From contig NZ_KB913034.1 of assembly GCF_000384195.1 (NCBI RefSeq), positions 86,745 through 150,744 on the forward strand: a stretch of DNA of 64,000 bases, written 5' to 3'. The notes below the pieces were generated by a model, which worked only from the letters and a program-made list of their open reading frames with translations, ran no database searches and had not been told where the DNA came from. The position numbers and the translations under genes are program-made. Within the stretch, counting starts at the first letter, position 1. Each line of letters opens with the position of its first letter. This document shows positions 37,306 to 46,310 of the stretch, piece after piece. This stretch comes from Allobaculum stercoricanis DSM 13633 (GTDB lineage Bacteria > Bacillota_I > Bacilli_A > Erysipelotrichales > Erysipelotrichaceae).

Positions 37306-38534
37306 TGATTCGCTATGTGCAGATATTGGCTTGGATCATAAAATCGACTTCTACCTATTTTCTTTTAAAAGAAGCTTGCCGATTCCAAGAAAGACGACTT
37401 TGGATGATCGTGATTCGAGTATTGATGAATGCGATGTTTTCTTTGTCTATATGGACGATTCATTCTTATCCTTTTTTTATTGGATGGCTGATGCAGATCT
37501 TTTGGGATATGTTGATGATTAGTGATTTAAGGCGAAAAGAAAGTAAAGGTGTAATCTTTTGGCGCCATTTAGTCTATGTAGCAACGATTGAAAGTTCATG
37601 GCTATTAGGAAGTTGTATATTTGGAGGATGGACGTCATCGTTATTTAGTGTTGAAGGAAATCCAATGGATGCCCTACTTGGGATGACTTGTTCTATTTTC
37701 GTGAGCGCTCTTCAATTTTTGGGGATGATGCGCTTCAATCATAATGGTTTTAATCGTCAAATTTCTTTTCTCGTGATAGGAATGATGACGCTGAATGTTT
37801 TGAGTGTTCAGATTTTCGATACGATTGGAATCGACAGTATTTACTTTTATTTAGTGATTGTGCTGTATAGTTTTATCTTGATTGTTGCGGTGCAATTTTT
37901 GAACAATAAAGAACAATTGCAGAAAAAAGAAGTAGAACTTCAAGCGACTGAGCGAGCAATTGCCAAAGCCAATGTCAAAATCGAAGATCAAACGAATCAA
38001 CTTCGTGAAATTCGCCATTCTTTAAAAGACCATATGCGCATTATTCAATTGCTCAATCGCCAAAATCGCAATGAAGAAGTAGATCGGTATCTAAGTGAGC
38101 TTATTGGTGAGTGTAATGTCAATGAATTTAAATATTATTGCCAAGACATCGTTTTGAATGGATTGTTCAATCAGATGGTTGCTTCCTATCCCAAAATCCA
38201 TTTTGATATCTTGGTCGACTCGAATGTCGATAAAATCCCGACTGAATTTGTCGAAGCAATTTTTCTTACGATTGATAATGCGATTGATGAACTTGAGCGC
38301 CATCAAGATTTATCTAAAACGATCACGATTACACTCCGTCTAGATCAGGAAAAAGTGATCGGAACGATTCGCAATCCGTTGTCTTCAGTCAAATCTTTGC
38401 AGACAGAAAAGACGGATTTTGACCATGGAATTGGGTTGGTGAGAATGAAAAAACTGATTCATGAGTTGGATGGAACGATTCAGATTGATCAAGACGCATA
38501 CTTTGTGGTTACAATGACCATTCCTCAAAAATAA
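37302..38534 (+). CDS. GHKL sensor histidine kinase (AgrC-like)
   Basis: The 410-residue protein has about six membrane segments in the first ~205 residues and a coiled-coil linker. The phospho-acceptor block is LREIRHSLKDHMRIIQLLNRQN, followed by a GHKL ATPase (TIDNAIDELE as N-box, HGIGLVRMKKLI as G-box). This layout is that of AgrC/ComD/FsrC kinases that sense peptides. It overlaps the regulator gene by four bases. The signal is unknown. Confidence 0.88.
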   Translation: MMIRYVQILAWIIKSTSTYFLLKEACRFQERRLWMIVIRVLMNAMFSLSIWTIHSYPFFIGWLMQIFWDMLMISDLRRKESKGVIFWRHLVYVATIESSWLLGSCIFGGWTSSLFSVEGNPMDALLGMTCSIFVSALQFLGMMRFNHNGFNRQISFLVIGMMTLNVLSVQIFDTIGIDSIYFYLVIVLYSFILIVAVQFLNNKEQLQKKEVELQATERAIAKANVKIEDQTNQLREIRHSLKDHMRIIQLLNRQNRNEEVDRYLSELIGECNVNEFKYYCQDIVLNGLFNQMVASYPKIHFDILVDSNVDKIPTEFVEAIFLTIDNAIDELERHQDLSKTITITLRLDQEKVIGTIRNPLSSVKSLQTEKTDFDHGIGLVRMKKLIHELDGTIQIDQDAYFVVTMTIPQK

Positions 38535-38552
38535 GGGTGAACAATAGAAATG

Positions 38553-38598
38553 AAAAAGCCGATATTTTTCTTTAGATAAAGAAATAATCGGCTTTTTA
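38553..38598. terminator. Bidirectional terminator
   Basis: AAAAAGCCGAT pairs with ATCGGCTTTTT; it serves the kinase gene and the convergent nitrilase gene. Confidence 0.9.
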
Positions 38599-38613
38599 TA
38601 TGAGAAGATGGAA

Positions 38614-39408
38614 TTAATATAAATCAGTGCGGCGCAAATCCCAATAAGGGGTACGTTTACGGATTTGATCGACTTGTTTTGGATCAATTTCAATTGTCAA
38701 TAATCCTGGTTTTTCATCTAATTGATCAAGAATCTTGCCATCTGGCCCGACAACGAGTGAATGCCCATAGCTTGTATACGTGGCATAAGATTTTTTTGCG
38801 GGATTGGTCGCAAGATAGAAGACTTGATTTTCCATGGCTCGAGCTTGAAATAAGGGATTCCAGTGAATCGGACCGACTTTATCGTTGAATCCGCAAGGTG
38901 CAACGATCATAAAGCAATCCTTTGCGATCGTGCGGGCTGCTTCTGGAAAACGATTATCCATGCAGATGAGAATCCCAATTCTTCCCCATGGGGTTAAAAA
39001 TGTTTTGAGTTGATTTCCGGGTGTGAAGACATCTTTTTCATAATATGTATGCTTTGATGTATGAACTTCTAATAAGTGGGTTTTATCGGCAATACTGACA
39101 ATTTCACCATCAGAATTGATGATTGCACATGAATTATAAATTTTTCCTTTATCTTGACGAGGTAATGTGCCAGCAACGATCCAAATGGAAAATGACTTTG
39201 CGATTTGTTGGAGAGGATGAATATAGTCATCCCATTCATCTTGGTGTTTTAAAATCTCTGCATTGATAAAAGGGGTATTCCAAAGTTCAGGAAGAACAAC
39301 AAGATCGGTATGATCGCGCAATGCGGCAAGTTCGATCAGAGAAAGGACTTGTTCTAAAATTTTTTGTTTGGAATCTAAGACGAGGGGTTGAAGTAAAGAG
39401 ACAATCAT
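38614..39408 (-). CDS. Carbon-nitrogen hydrolase (nitrilase superfamily)
   Basis: The 264-residue protein shows the catalytic triad in order: Glu in VVLPELWNTPF, Lys in ADKTHLLEVH and Cys in GILICMDNRFPE. NPLFQARAMENQVFYLATN and DLRRTDLY are typical of the omega-amidase/predicted amidohydrolase branch. The likely substrates are small amides such as deaminated glutathione or 2-oxo-amide acids. The start at 39408 follows AAAGAGGTC; an upstream in-frame ATG would reach into mutY. Confidence 0.88.
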   Translation of the reverse strand: MIVSLLQPLVLDSKQKILEQVLSLIELAALRDHTDLVVLPELWNTPFINAEILKHQDEWDDYIHPLQQIAKSFSIWIVAGTLPRQDKGKIYNSCAIINSDGEIVSIADKTHLLEVHTSKHTYYEKDVFTPGNQLKTFLTPWGRIGILICMDNRFPEAARTIAKDCFMIVAPCGFNDKVGPIHWNPLFQARAMENQVFYLATNPAKKSYATYTSYGHSLVVGPDGKILDQLDEKPGLLTIEIDPKQVDQIRKRTPYWDLRRTDLY

Positions 39409-39465
39409 AGTCGACCTCTTTCTATTATTTTTTATATAAAGTTTTCTTCTTTGTTTTGCCTTCTC

Positions 39466-39471
39466 TATAAT
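39466..39471 (+). promoter_or_regulatory. -10 box directly ahead of mutY
   Basis: TATAAT ends seven bases before the ATG at 39479, so the transcript should begin at or next to the start codon. I see no convincing -35 box. There is no room for a ribosome binding site, implying leaderless mutY mRNA. Confidence 0.55.
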
Positions 39472-39478
39472 GGAATCC

Positions 39479-40612
39479 ATGGATATTCAAGGACTATTAA
39501 ATTGGTATAACAAAGAAAAACGGGATTTACCTTTTCGTCATGAAAAGAATCCTTATCATATTTGGGTTTCAGAGATTATGTCGCAACAGACGAGAATTGA
39601 AGCGATGATTCCTTATTATAATCGCTTCGTTGCTCGTTATAAAACGATCACGGATCTAGCGAATGCCCAAGATGAAGAATTAACTAAACTGTGGCAGGGT
39701 TTAGGTTATTATGCAAGAGTTCGCAATATGAAAAAAGCAGCCAACGTTTGTGTTGAACAATATGAAGGACAATTGCCAAAAACGAAACAAGAATTGAAGA
39801 AACTGCCCGGAATTGGCGATTATACCGCGGGTGCGATTGCATCTATTGCGTATAATGAGTGCTGTACGGCTATTGATGGAAATGTCATTCGTGTCGCTTC
39901 TCGTTATTATTGGTTAGAGCAAGACTTTAACAATCCGAAAAATAAGCGGGAACTGGATGCGTTTTTACAAACAAAGCTACCGGAAGAACAATATATGTCG
40001 GATTTTACGCAAGCAATGATGGAACTAGGCGCTAGAGTTTGTACGCCTAAAGTTGCTCGTTGTTCAAGTTGCCCGATTCGCTCTTCTTGTATTGGTGCGA
40101 CCAAAGAAAATCCGTGCGTCTTGCCGGTGGCTAAAAAGAAGTTAGAACAAAAAATAGAAGAAAAAATAGTTTGTATTGTGGCAGGTTGGAAAGATGGACA
40201 ATGGTGGATTCATCTCAATCAACGCGCGCATCAAGGCTTACTTGCGGGAATGTATGAATTTGATGAAAGTTTTCCAAGCTTTCTTCACAAACAAAAGACG
40301 GATTCGCATGGCCTAATTTGTGATCGAAATATGATGGATGATCAAACTGTTTTTCAACGTTTTGATTTAGATCAAGATGAATTTGTCTTTACCCATAAAA
40401 TATGGAAGATGAAAGCGGAACTTGTCTTATATCCGGTAGGGGATGGCTTTTCGAGTATAGAAGAAATTAAAAACGAAAAGGCAATTCCAACGGCATACGA
40501 AAAACTATATCAGCGTGCCTTGGCTTTGTTGCAGAAGATGGAACAAGATGGGCAAATGGGTGCGATTGAAGAATATTTAAGTAAGTTAAGCAGTATAAAT
40601 AGGAAAGGATAA
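39479..40612 (+). CDS. mutY: A/G-specific adenine glycosylase MutY
   Basis: The 377-residue enzyme has the opening LLNWYNKEKRDLPFR and WVSEIMSQQTRIEAMIPYY. The helix-hairpin-helix is LPGIGDYTAGAIAS, the catalytic Asp lies in AIDGNVIRV, and the [4Fe-4S] loop is C-X6-C-X2-C-X5-C (CTPKVARCSSCPIRSSC). The C-terminal part is the NUDIX-like domain that reads 8-oxoguanine. It removes adenine mispaired with oxidised guanine. The first motif begins only six residues in, so the start cannot be downstream of 39479, yet no ribosome binding site is present. Confidence 0.95.
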   Translation: MDIQGLLNWYNKEKRDLPFRHEKNPYHIWVSEIMSQQTRIEAMIPYYNRFVARYKTITDLANAQDEELTKLWQGLGYYARVRNMKKAANVCVEQYEGQLPKTKQELKKLPGIGDYTAGAIASIAYNECCTAIDGNVIRVASRYYWLEQDFNNPKNKRELDAFLQTKLPEEQYMSDFTQAMMELGARVCTPKVARCSSCPIRSSCIGATKENPCVLPVAKKKLEQKIEEKIVCIVAGWKDGQWWIHLNQRAHQGLLAGMYEFDESFPSFLHKQKTDSHGLICDRNMMDDQTVFQRFDLDQDEFVFTHKIWKMKAELVLYPVGDGFSSIEEIKNEKAIPTAYEKLYQRALALLQKMEQDGQMGAIEEYLSKLSSINRKG

Positions 40613-40616
40613 GTAG

Positions 40617-41468
40617 ATGAGCCAACAAGTAAAAATGGTAGTTTGCGATTTGGACGGAACGTTACTCTTCGATCCCAAGCGCATCACAAAACGAACAAAG
40701 AAAACAATTCGCCAATTGCGCAAACAGGGGATTTTATTTGGGATTTGTTCAGGTCGTTCTGCTTTAGCACTGCAACAGAAAGTGAAAACTTGGGGAATCG
40801 AAAACGATGTTGATTTCGTTTTGGGATTTAATGGTGCAATGTTTTGGGACCCAAAAACAGGAGTTGTTGAATCGCGATTAGAGTTAAAACCAGAAGACAT
40901 TCAACCGATTATGGATGCTTGCCAAGGGTATCAATTTACATTTGGTGAATATCAAGGAAACGACATGATTGTAACGGCGATTAACTTTTTAACCAAAGCG
41001 ATGGGGGGACGTAATGAATTGGGAATGAAACAAGTAACTCCTCAAGAACTCATTCGACCAGCCCTTAAATTTATGGCAGTTGGAATGCCTTGGACATTGA
41101 ATCGCTGGTGGAAATCGGATCGCAAAGAGACTTTGACTTCCGCTCGTGTTTTTCGTTCTGGTCCATTTTTATTTGAATTCGTGAATCGCGATTTATCTAA
41201 ACTAGAGGGAATCAAAACTGTTTGTCAAAAGTATGGTGTCCAATTGGATGAAGTGGTCACATTTGGCAATGACAACAATGACGTTGAAATGATTGCGGGA
41301 ACAATTGGGGTTGCGATGAGTAATGCCAATCAAGCCGTAAAAGAAGTGAGCTCATATATCACGACTTCTAATTTCACAGATGGAGTCGCAAAGTTTATTG
41401 AAGCCAATATTCTCAATCCAAACGCTAAACCATTAGTGGCAAAAAACATTCCTTCATCCAAATCATAA
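40617..41468 (+). CDS. Cof-type HAD-superfamily phosphatase
   Basis: The 283-residue protein has HAD motif I (VCDLDGTLL), motif II (CSGRSA), and motifs III/IV (LSKLEGIKTVC, FGNDNNDVEMI) of the Cof/type IIB group, with a cap domain between. These enzymes dephosphorylate sugar phosphates, nucleotides or flavin precursors. It starts four bases after mutY with AGGAAAGG ahead, so the two form an operon closed by a terminator. Confidence 0.88.
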   Translation: MSQQVKMVVCDLDGTLLFDPKRITKRTKKTIRQLRKQGILFGICSGRSALALQQKVKTWGIENDVDFVLGFNGAMFWDPKTGVVESRLELKPEDIQPIMDACQGYQFTFGEYQGNDMIVTAINFLTKAMGGRNELGMKQVTPQELIRPALKFMAVGMPWTLNRWWKSDRKETLTSARVFRSGPFLFEFVNRDLSKLEGIKTVCQKYGVQLDEVVTFGNDNNDVEMIAGTIGVAMSNANQAVKEVSSYITTSNFTDGVAKFIEANILNPNAKPLVAKNIPSSKS

Positions 41469-41481
41469 AAGAATGTACAAC

Positions 41482-41526
41482 AGGTCTTTTATTCATCTAA
41501 AAACAGATGACAAAAGACCTTTTTAT
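41482..41526 (+). terminator. Terminator after mutY-HAD
   Basis: AGGTCTTTT pairs with AAAAGACCT around an inner ATCT/AGAT stem, then T-rich sequence. Confidence 0.85.
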
Positions 41527-41913
41527 TTGGTTATAGGGATTTATAACTGAGTTTGATCATAGCAGAAGAGGGATTTGAAAAAAGAGGAGGATAAGTGCCA
41601 ATTTGCCGATAAGCAAGGCGTATTTATTAGAGGCTTGCGGCCTTTACCTTTACGGAATGCATAAACAATTGTAAAATAAACAAGTTTAAGTTTGTTTGAT
41701 AATTTTAAAAGTTAAATACTGTATCAAAAAGATCAAATGAAGATTCGTTCAAAATAAGATAAACTTAAAAAAGCGGATGAAGGGGAAGTAGAGATTTAAC
41801 CAAAATCCGAAAACAAAATGAATAGAAAGCATTAGAACAAGCTTTGGCATAGGGAAAGAAGATTGCTCTATGTTAAAATAAAATTTACTAAAAATGAGTG
41901 AGAGGAGATTTAA
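41527..41913. other. Intergenic region ahead of secA
   Basis: AT-rich with no supported gene. GCAAG/CTTGC at about 41613-41640 could form a small hairpin. The secA promoter must lie here, but I cannot single out a clear pair of boxes. Confidence 0.45.
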
Positions 41914-44367
41914 ATGGCTCTTTTTGGAGGAATGTTCTCAGAAGAAGCTCGAGAACTCAAGCAATTAGAAAAAACTGCAGATAAAGTTCTTTCTTACGAT
42001 GAAGCAATGAAGAAGCTCACTGATGAGCAACTCAGAAATAAAACAGAAGAATACAGAGAACGTCTGGCTAAAGGCGAAACTCTGGATGATTTATTACCAG
42101 AAGCGTTTGCGACTGCTCGTGAAGCAGCTTATCGTGTAATTGGTGAAAAACCATACAAGGTTCAGATTGAAGGTTCTGCAGCAATGCACCGTGGTGACAT
42201 TGCCGAAATGAAAACAGGTGAAGGTAAAACTTTAACAGCGACAATGGCCGTTTATTTAAACGCATTGACGGGTAAAGGTGTCCATGTCATCACAGTCAAC
42301 GAATATTTAGCAGGACGTGACGCAGCATGGATGGGGGAAATCTATCGTTTCTTAGGTTTAACTGTTGGTGTGAACAAACGTGAATTATCCCCAGCAGAAA
42401 AACGTGAAGCATATGCTTGCGACATTACTTACACAACAAACTCCGAACTTGGATTTGACTACTTACGTGACAACATGGTTACGGATGTTAAAGATCGCGT
42501 TTTACGTGGTTTACACGTTGCGATTGTCGACGAAGTAGACTCCGTATTAATCGATGAATCTCGTACACCATTGATTATTTCCGGAGGTAAAAAAGACACT
42601 GCAAACTTATATATTGCAGCGGACCGTTTTGTTAAAACATTAACTGCGCCAACATACGAATATGATAAATATTCAAAAGAACAGAAAATTGTTTCTGGTG
42701 ACTATGACATCGACGAAAAAACACGTCAAGTTATGTTAACTGACACAGGTGTGGAAAAAGGGGAAAAATTCTTCAACTTAGCCAACCTGTATGATATGGA
42801 AAACACACAGCTCGTTCACCATATCAACCAAGCTTTAAAAGCAAACTACGTCATGATGAAAGACGTTGAATATGTTGTTAGCGATGAACAAGAAATCGTC
42901 ATCGTTGACCAGTTCACTGGACGTACAATGCCAGGACGTGCATATTCTGATGGTTTACACCAAGCTATTGAAGCCAAAGAATGCGTGCCAATTAAAGAAG
43001 AAACATCAACATTGGCCACAATCACATACCAAAACTTCTTCCGTCTTTATGAAAAATTAGCAGGTATGACAGGTACTGCCAAAACTGAAGAAGAAGAATT
43101 CTTAAATACATACAACATGCGCGTTGTTGTCATTCCAACAAACCGTCCAATTGCTCGTCAAGATTTACCAGATGAAATCTATGGCCGTAAAGTGGATAAA
43201 TATAAAGCACTTGTTCGTAAAGTAAAAGAATTATATGAAAAAGGACAACCAGTCTTAGTCGGAACAATTGCGGTTGAAGTATCCGAATTGTTACACGAAA
43301 TGTTGAAAGCAGAAGGAATTCCACACGAAGTTCTGAATGCGAAAAACCATGCTCGTGAAGCGGAAATCGTTGCGAAAGCAGGTCGTCCAAAAGCTGTTAC
43401 AATTGCGACAAACATGGCTGGACGTGGTACAGACATCAAATTAACGAAAGAAAGCCGTGAACTTGGTGGTCTTGCTGTATTAGGTTCTGAACGTCATGAA
43501 TCCCGTCGTATTGATAACCAGTTACGTGGTCGTTCTGGACGTCAGGGAGATCCTGGATTCTCTAGATTCTACGTTTCTTTAGAAGATGATTTGATGGTTC
43601 GTTTCGGAACAGATAAGCTCAAAAACTTATTCTCTTCTCTTGGCGATCAACAAATCGAATCGAAACAAGTGACTCGTTCCATCACAATGGCTCAGAAAAA
43701 AGTTGAAGGTTTTAACTTCGATACGCGTAAAAACTTATTAGACTATGATGACGTATTAAGAAGACAACGTGAAATCATCTATGATCAACGAAATAAAGTC
43801 CTCGAAAGTGAAAACGTGCATGACATGGTCAAATTGATTTTTGAAAAAGTCATCGATCAAGCTTTACAGGCTAACATCACAGAAAGCCGTAAAAACGAAA
43901 TCGATTTACCAGGATTAGTTAAATCTTTGGAAATTCTTGGTCTAACTGGCGATCGTGCGATTCATGTAAGTGATTTAGAAGGTAAAGACTACAAACAGCT
44001 GCAGGAATACATTTCTACAAAAGTTTGGAACGATTACGAACATGAAATCGAATTAGCAAAAGCACAATTCTTACCATTTGAGAAAAACGTTGTATTACGT
44101 AACATTGACCGAAACTGGATTGAACATATCGACCGTATGGATAAATTGAGAAGTGGTATTTACTTACGTTCTTATGCGCAAAACAACCCACTTCAACAAT
44201 ATGTTCAAGAAGGATTTGACATGTTTGAAGATATGAACCGTCGAATCGATCGAGAAATTGCTTCTTACTTATTAAAAGTGCGCATCCGTCAGGAAAAACC
44301 ACAAAATAAAGTTGAAGAAGCAAGATCTGCTGTGGAGGCAAGAAAAAATGGAACTGTTCGAGCTTAA
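41914..44367 (+). CDS. secA: Preprotein translocase ATPase SecA
   Basis: The 817-residue protein carries Walker A in MKTGEGKTLTATM, DEVDSVLIDESRTPLIISG, the helicase motifs TNMAGRGTDI and RQGDPG, and the helical scaffold (NWIEHIDRMDKLRSGIYLRSYAQ). It drives protein export through SecYEG. It ends EEARSAVEARKNGTVRA and lacks the usual C-terminal Cys-rich zinc-binding motif that binds SecB, as in several SecB-less Gram-positives. Codon use (many CGT, GGT) fits high expression. Its last codons contain the ribosome binding site and start of prfB. Confidence 0.97.
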   Translation: MALFGGMFSEEARELKQLEKTADKVLSYDEAMKKLTDEQLRNKTEEYRERLAKGETLDDLLPEAFATAREAAYRVIGEKPYKVQIEGSAAMHRGDIAEMKTGEGKTLTATMAVYLNALTGKGVHVITVNEYLAGRDAAWMGEIYRFLGLTVGVNKRELSPAEKREAYACDITYTTNSELGFDYLRDNMVTDVKDRVLRGLHVAIVDEVDSVLIDESRTPLIISGGKKDTANLYIAADRFVKTLTAPTYEYDKYSKEQKIVSGDYDIDEKTRQVMLTDTGVEKGEKFFNLANLYDMENTQLVHHINQALKANYVMMKDVEYVVSDEQEIVIVDQFTGRTMPGRAYSDGLHQAIEAKECVPIKEETSTLATITYQNFFRLYEKLAGMTGTAKTEEEEFLNTYNMRVVVIPTNRPIARQDLPDEIYGRKVDKYKALVRKVKELYEKGQPVLVGTIAVEVSELLHEMLKAEGIPHEVLNAKNHAREAEIVAKAGRPKAVTIATNMAGRGTDIKLTKESRELGGLAVLGSERHESRRIDNQLRGRSGRQGDPGFSRFYVSLEDDLMVRFGTDKLKNLFSSLGDQQIESKQVTRSITMAQKKVEGFNFDTRKNLLDYDDVLRRQREIIYDQRNKVLESENVHDMVKLIFEKVIDQALQANITESRKNEIDLPGLVKSLEILGLTGDRAIHVSDLEGKDYKQLQEYISTKVWNDYEHEIELAKAQFLPFEKNVVLRNIDRNWIEHIDRMDKLRSGIYLRSYAQNNPLQQYVQEGFDMFEDMNRRIDREIASYLLKVRIRQEKPQNKVEEARSAVEARKNGTVRA

Positions 44368-45449
44368 ACAGATTCTTTCTACTCACCTGGAGAAGTTGGA
44401 CGCTCTAGGTGAGTCACTTTGACTTGCCAAGCAAGAAAGAAAAAATTAAAGAATACGATCAAATGATGTTAGCGGATGGGTTTTGGAGTGATCAGAAAAA
44501 AGCTCAAAACATCATCCGTCGGCAAAATTCTCTCAAAGATATCGTCAGCACCTATGCTGAACTAAGAGAGATGTTTGATGGTTTAAATGAAACCGCCGAA
44601 GCGCTCAAAGCCGAACTGGATGAAGAACTTCTTGAAATGGCTTCTTTAGAAGCCCAAGAAGCCGTTGAAAAAATGGCTGACTTCGAAGTAAAGGTACTTT
44701 TATCTGGAGAATACGATAACTCCAATGCGATTTTGGAATTCCATCCGGGTGCCGGAGGAACAGAATCATGCGACTGGACGGCGATGTTATATCGTATGTA
44801 TACGCGCTACGCTCAATCGAAAGGCTTTAAAGTCTCGGTATTGGACTACCAAGATGGAGATGAAGCGGGAATCAAATCGGCAACAATTTTAGTCGAAGGT
44901 GAAAAAGCATACGGCTATTTAAAAGGCGAAAAAGGTGTTCATCGTTTAGTACGAATTTCGCCATTTGATGCCGGGGCAAGACGTCATACTTCTTTTTCCT
45001 CTGTAGAAGTGATGCCGCAATTCAATGATGAAATTGAAATTGAAATTAAACCGGAAGACTTACTCATTGAAACAAAACGAGCTTCAGGTGCGGGAGGTCA
45101 GCACATCAATAAAACGGACTCTGCAATCCGTATGGTGCATAAACCAACTGGAATTGTGGCAACTTGCCAATCCGGAAGAAGCCAGATTCAAAACCGTGAA
45201 GAAGCGCTCAATATCTTAAAATCTCGTTTGTTACAAAAAGAGATTGAAGAACAACAAAAGAAAATTGCCCAACTCAAAGGTGAAACAAAAGCCAATGAAT
45301 GGGGAAGCCAAATTCGTTCCTACGTCTTACACCCTTACACAATGGTTAAAGATGCTAGAACGGGTTACGAAACAAGCCAAGCCCAAAGCGTTTTAGATGG
45401 AAATCTAGACGGGTTCATCTTTGCTTGGTTAAAATCACAAATTTCTTAA
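44348..45449 (+). CDS. prfB: Peptide chain release factor 2, with programmed +1 frameshift
   Basis: Translation starts at 44348 inside the secA end, with GGAGG eight bases ahead. After 24 codons (MELFELKQILSTHLEKLDALGESL) the ribosome meets TGA at 44420-44422 and must slip +1 on CTTT to continue with Asp-Leu-Pro from 44421, giving about 366 residues. The body has the RF2 domains and the peptidyl-tRNA hydrolysis motif GAGGQHINKTDSAIR. RF2 reads UGA and UAA, so the shift is autoregulated by RF2 supply. The 20-base overlap with secA implies translational coupling. Confidence 0.96.
44407..44423 (+). promoter_or_regulatory. RF2 programmed frameshift site
   Basis: AGGTGAG (44407-44413), three bases, then CTTTGAC (44417-44423) is the classic arrangement of internal Shine-Dalgarno, slippery CTT and in-frame TGA followed by C. 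Confidence 0.95.
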
Positions 45450-45454
45450 ATCGA

Positions 45455-45492
45455 TAAAAACAGGCTGTCTAATTGTGGACAGCCTGTTTTTC
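45455..45492 (+). terminator. Terminator after prfB
   Basis: AAAAACAGGCTGTC pairs with GGACAGCCTGTTTTT around a short loop. Confidence 0.9.
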
Positions 45493-45553
45493 GCTTCTTT
45501 ATGAAATTCTATTTATGATACATTAATAAAAAAAAGGGAAACAGGTGAGGATG

Positions 45554-46225
45554 ATGAAAAAGGTGCGAACAAAAAAGAAAATCGTGATTGTTTTGGAATT
45601 AATATTTGTAGTCCTTCTTTGTATAGCTTTATTGCTCCTGTTTCGTTATCAAAATACCTCGACCAAGCGATTGCCCAATCGCTATGCCGGAAATATTGCT
45701 CAAGTGCATAGCGCCATTGATTACGATGGGGATGGTCTCGATGATCAAACAGATATTTTACAAGGTGCATTAGATTACATTGCTACTCAACCGAAATACA
45801 AAAGTGTGTATTACAACACGGGCTACTCCAATGATGAATATGGCGTATGTACAGATGTTGTGGGTCATGCGCTTAAATCGGCAGGTTATGATTTGATGGT
45901 TTTAGTCCAAGAAGATCTTCAAACCAATCCTAATGGTTATTCGATTGATATTCCGGATCAGAATATTGATTTTCGACGCGTCAGAAATTTAAATGTTTAT
46001 TTTTCACATCGTGCCATCAGTCTAACCACAGATGTTTACGATATTGAACAATGGCAGGGTGGCGATATTGTGATCATGAATGATCATATCGGAATTGTTT
46101 CTGATCATCGCAATCAAAATGGCGTGCCCTATATCATCCATCATAATGGACCATGGCAAGATTGATATGAGCAAGATATTTTAGAAGAGAGAACAAATAT
46201 CATCGCGCACTATCGTATGAGCTAA
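45554..46225 (+). pseudogene. DUF1287-like membrane-anchored protein with in-frame TGA near its end
   Basis: A basic start and one membrane helix (~residues 8-31) anchor an outer domain with DUF1287 features: VCTDVVGHALKSAGYDLMVLVQED, RRVRNLNVYFSHRA, WQGGDIVIMNDHIGIVSD and IIHHNGPW. The reading frame stops at TGA 46163-46165. It then continues in the same frame for another 19 codons (YEQDILEERTNIIAHYRMS) to TAA at 46223, which looks like the normal family end. A single TGG-to-TGA change explains this. The shortened 203-residue product may still fold. The family role is unsettled (NlpC/P60-like fold in a peptidoglycan context). The start is set at the ATG at 45554 after AGGTGAGG. Confidence 0.7.
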
Positions 46226-46310
46226 GAAAAAAACAGATCAAATTTAAGGCGGAATTTAGGCGGTATCAGTACAATAAAAACAGTTAAATATCGCAAAGGA
46301 GGAAACATCC

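Noticed and set aside
44409-45449. prfB starting at an in-frame codon after the TGA
   Set aside because: The upstream 24 codons, ribosome binding site and CTTTGAC match the universal RF2 frameshift arrangement.
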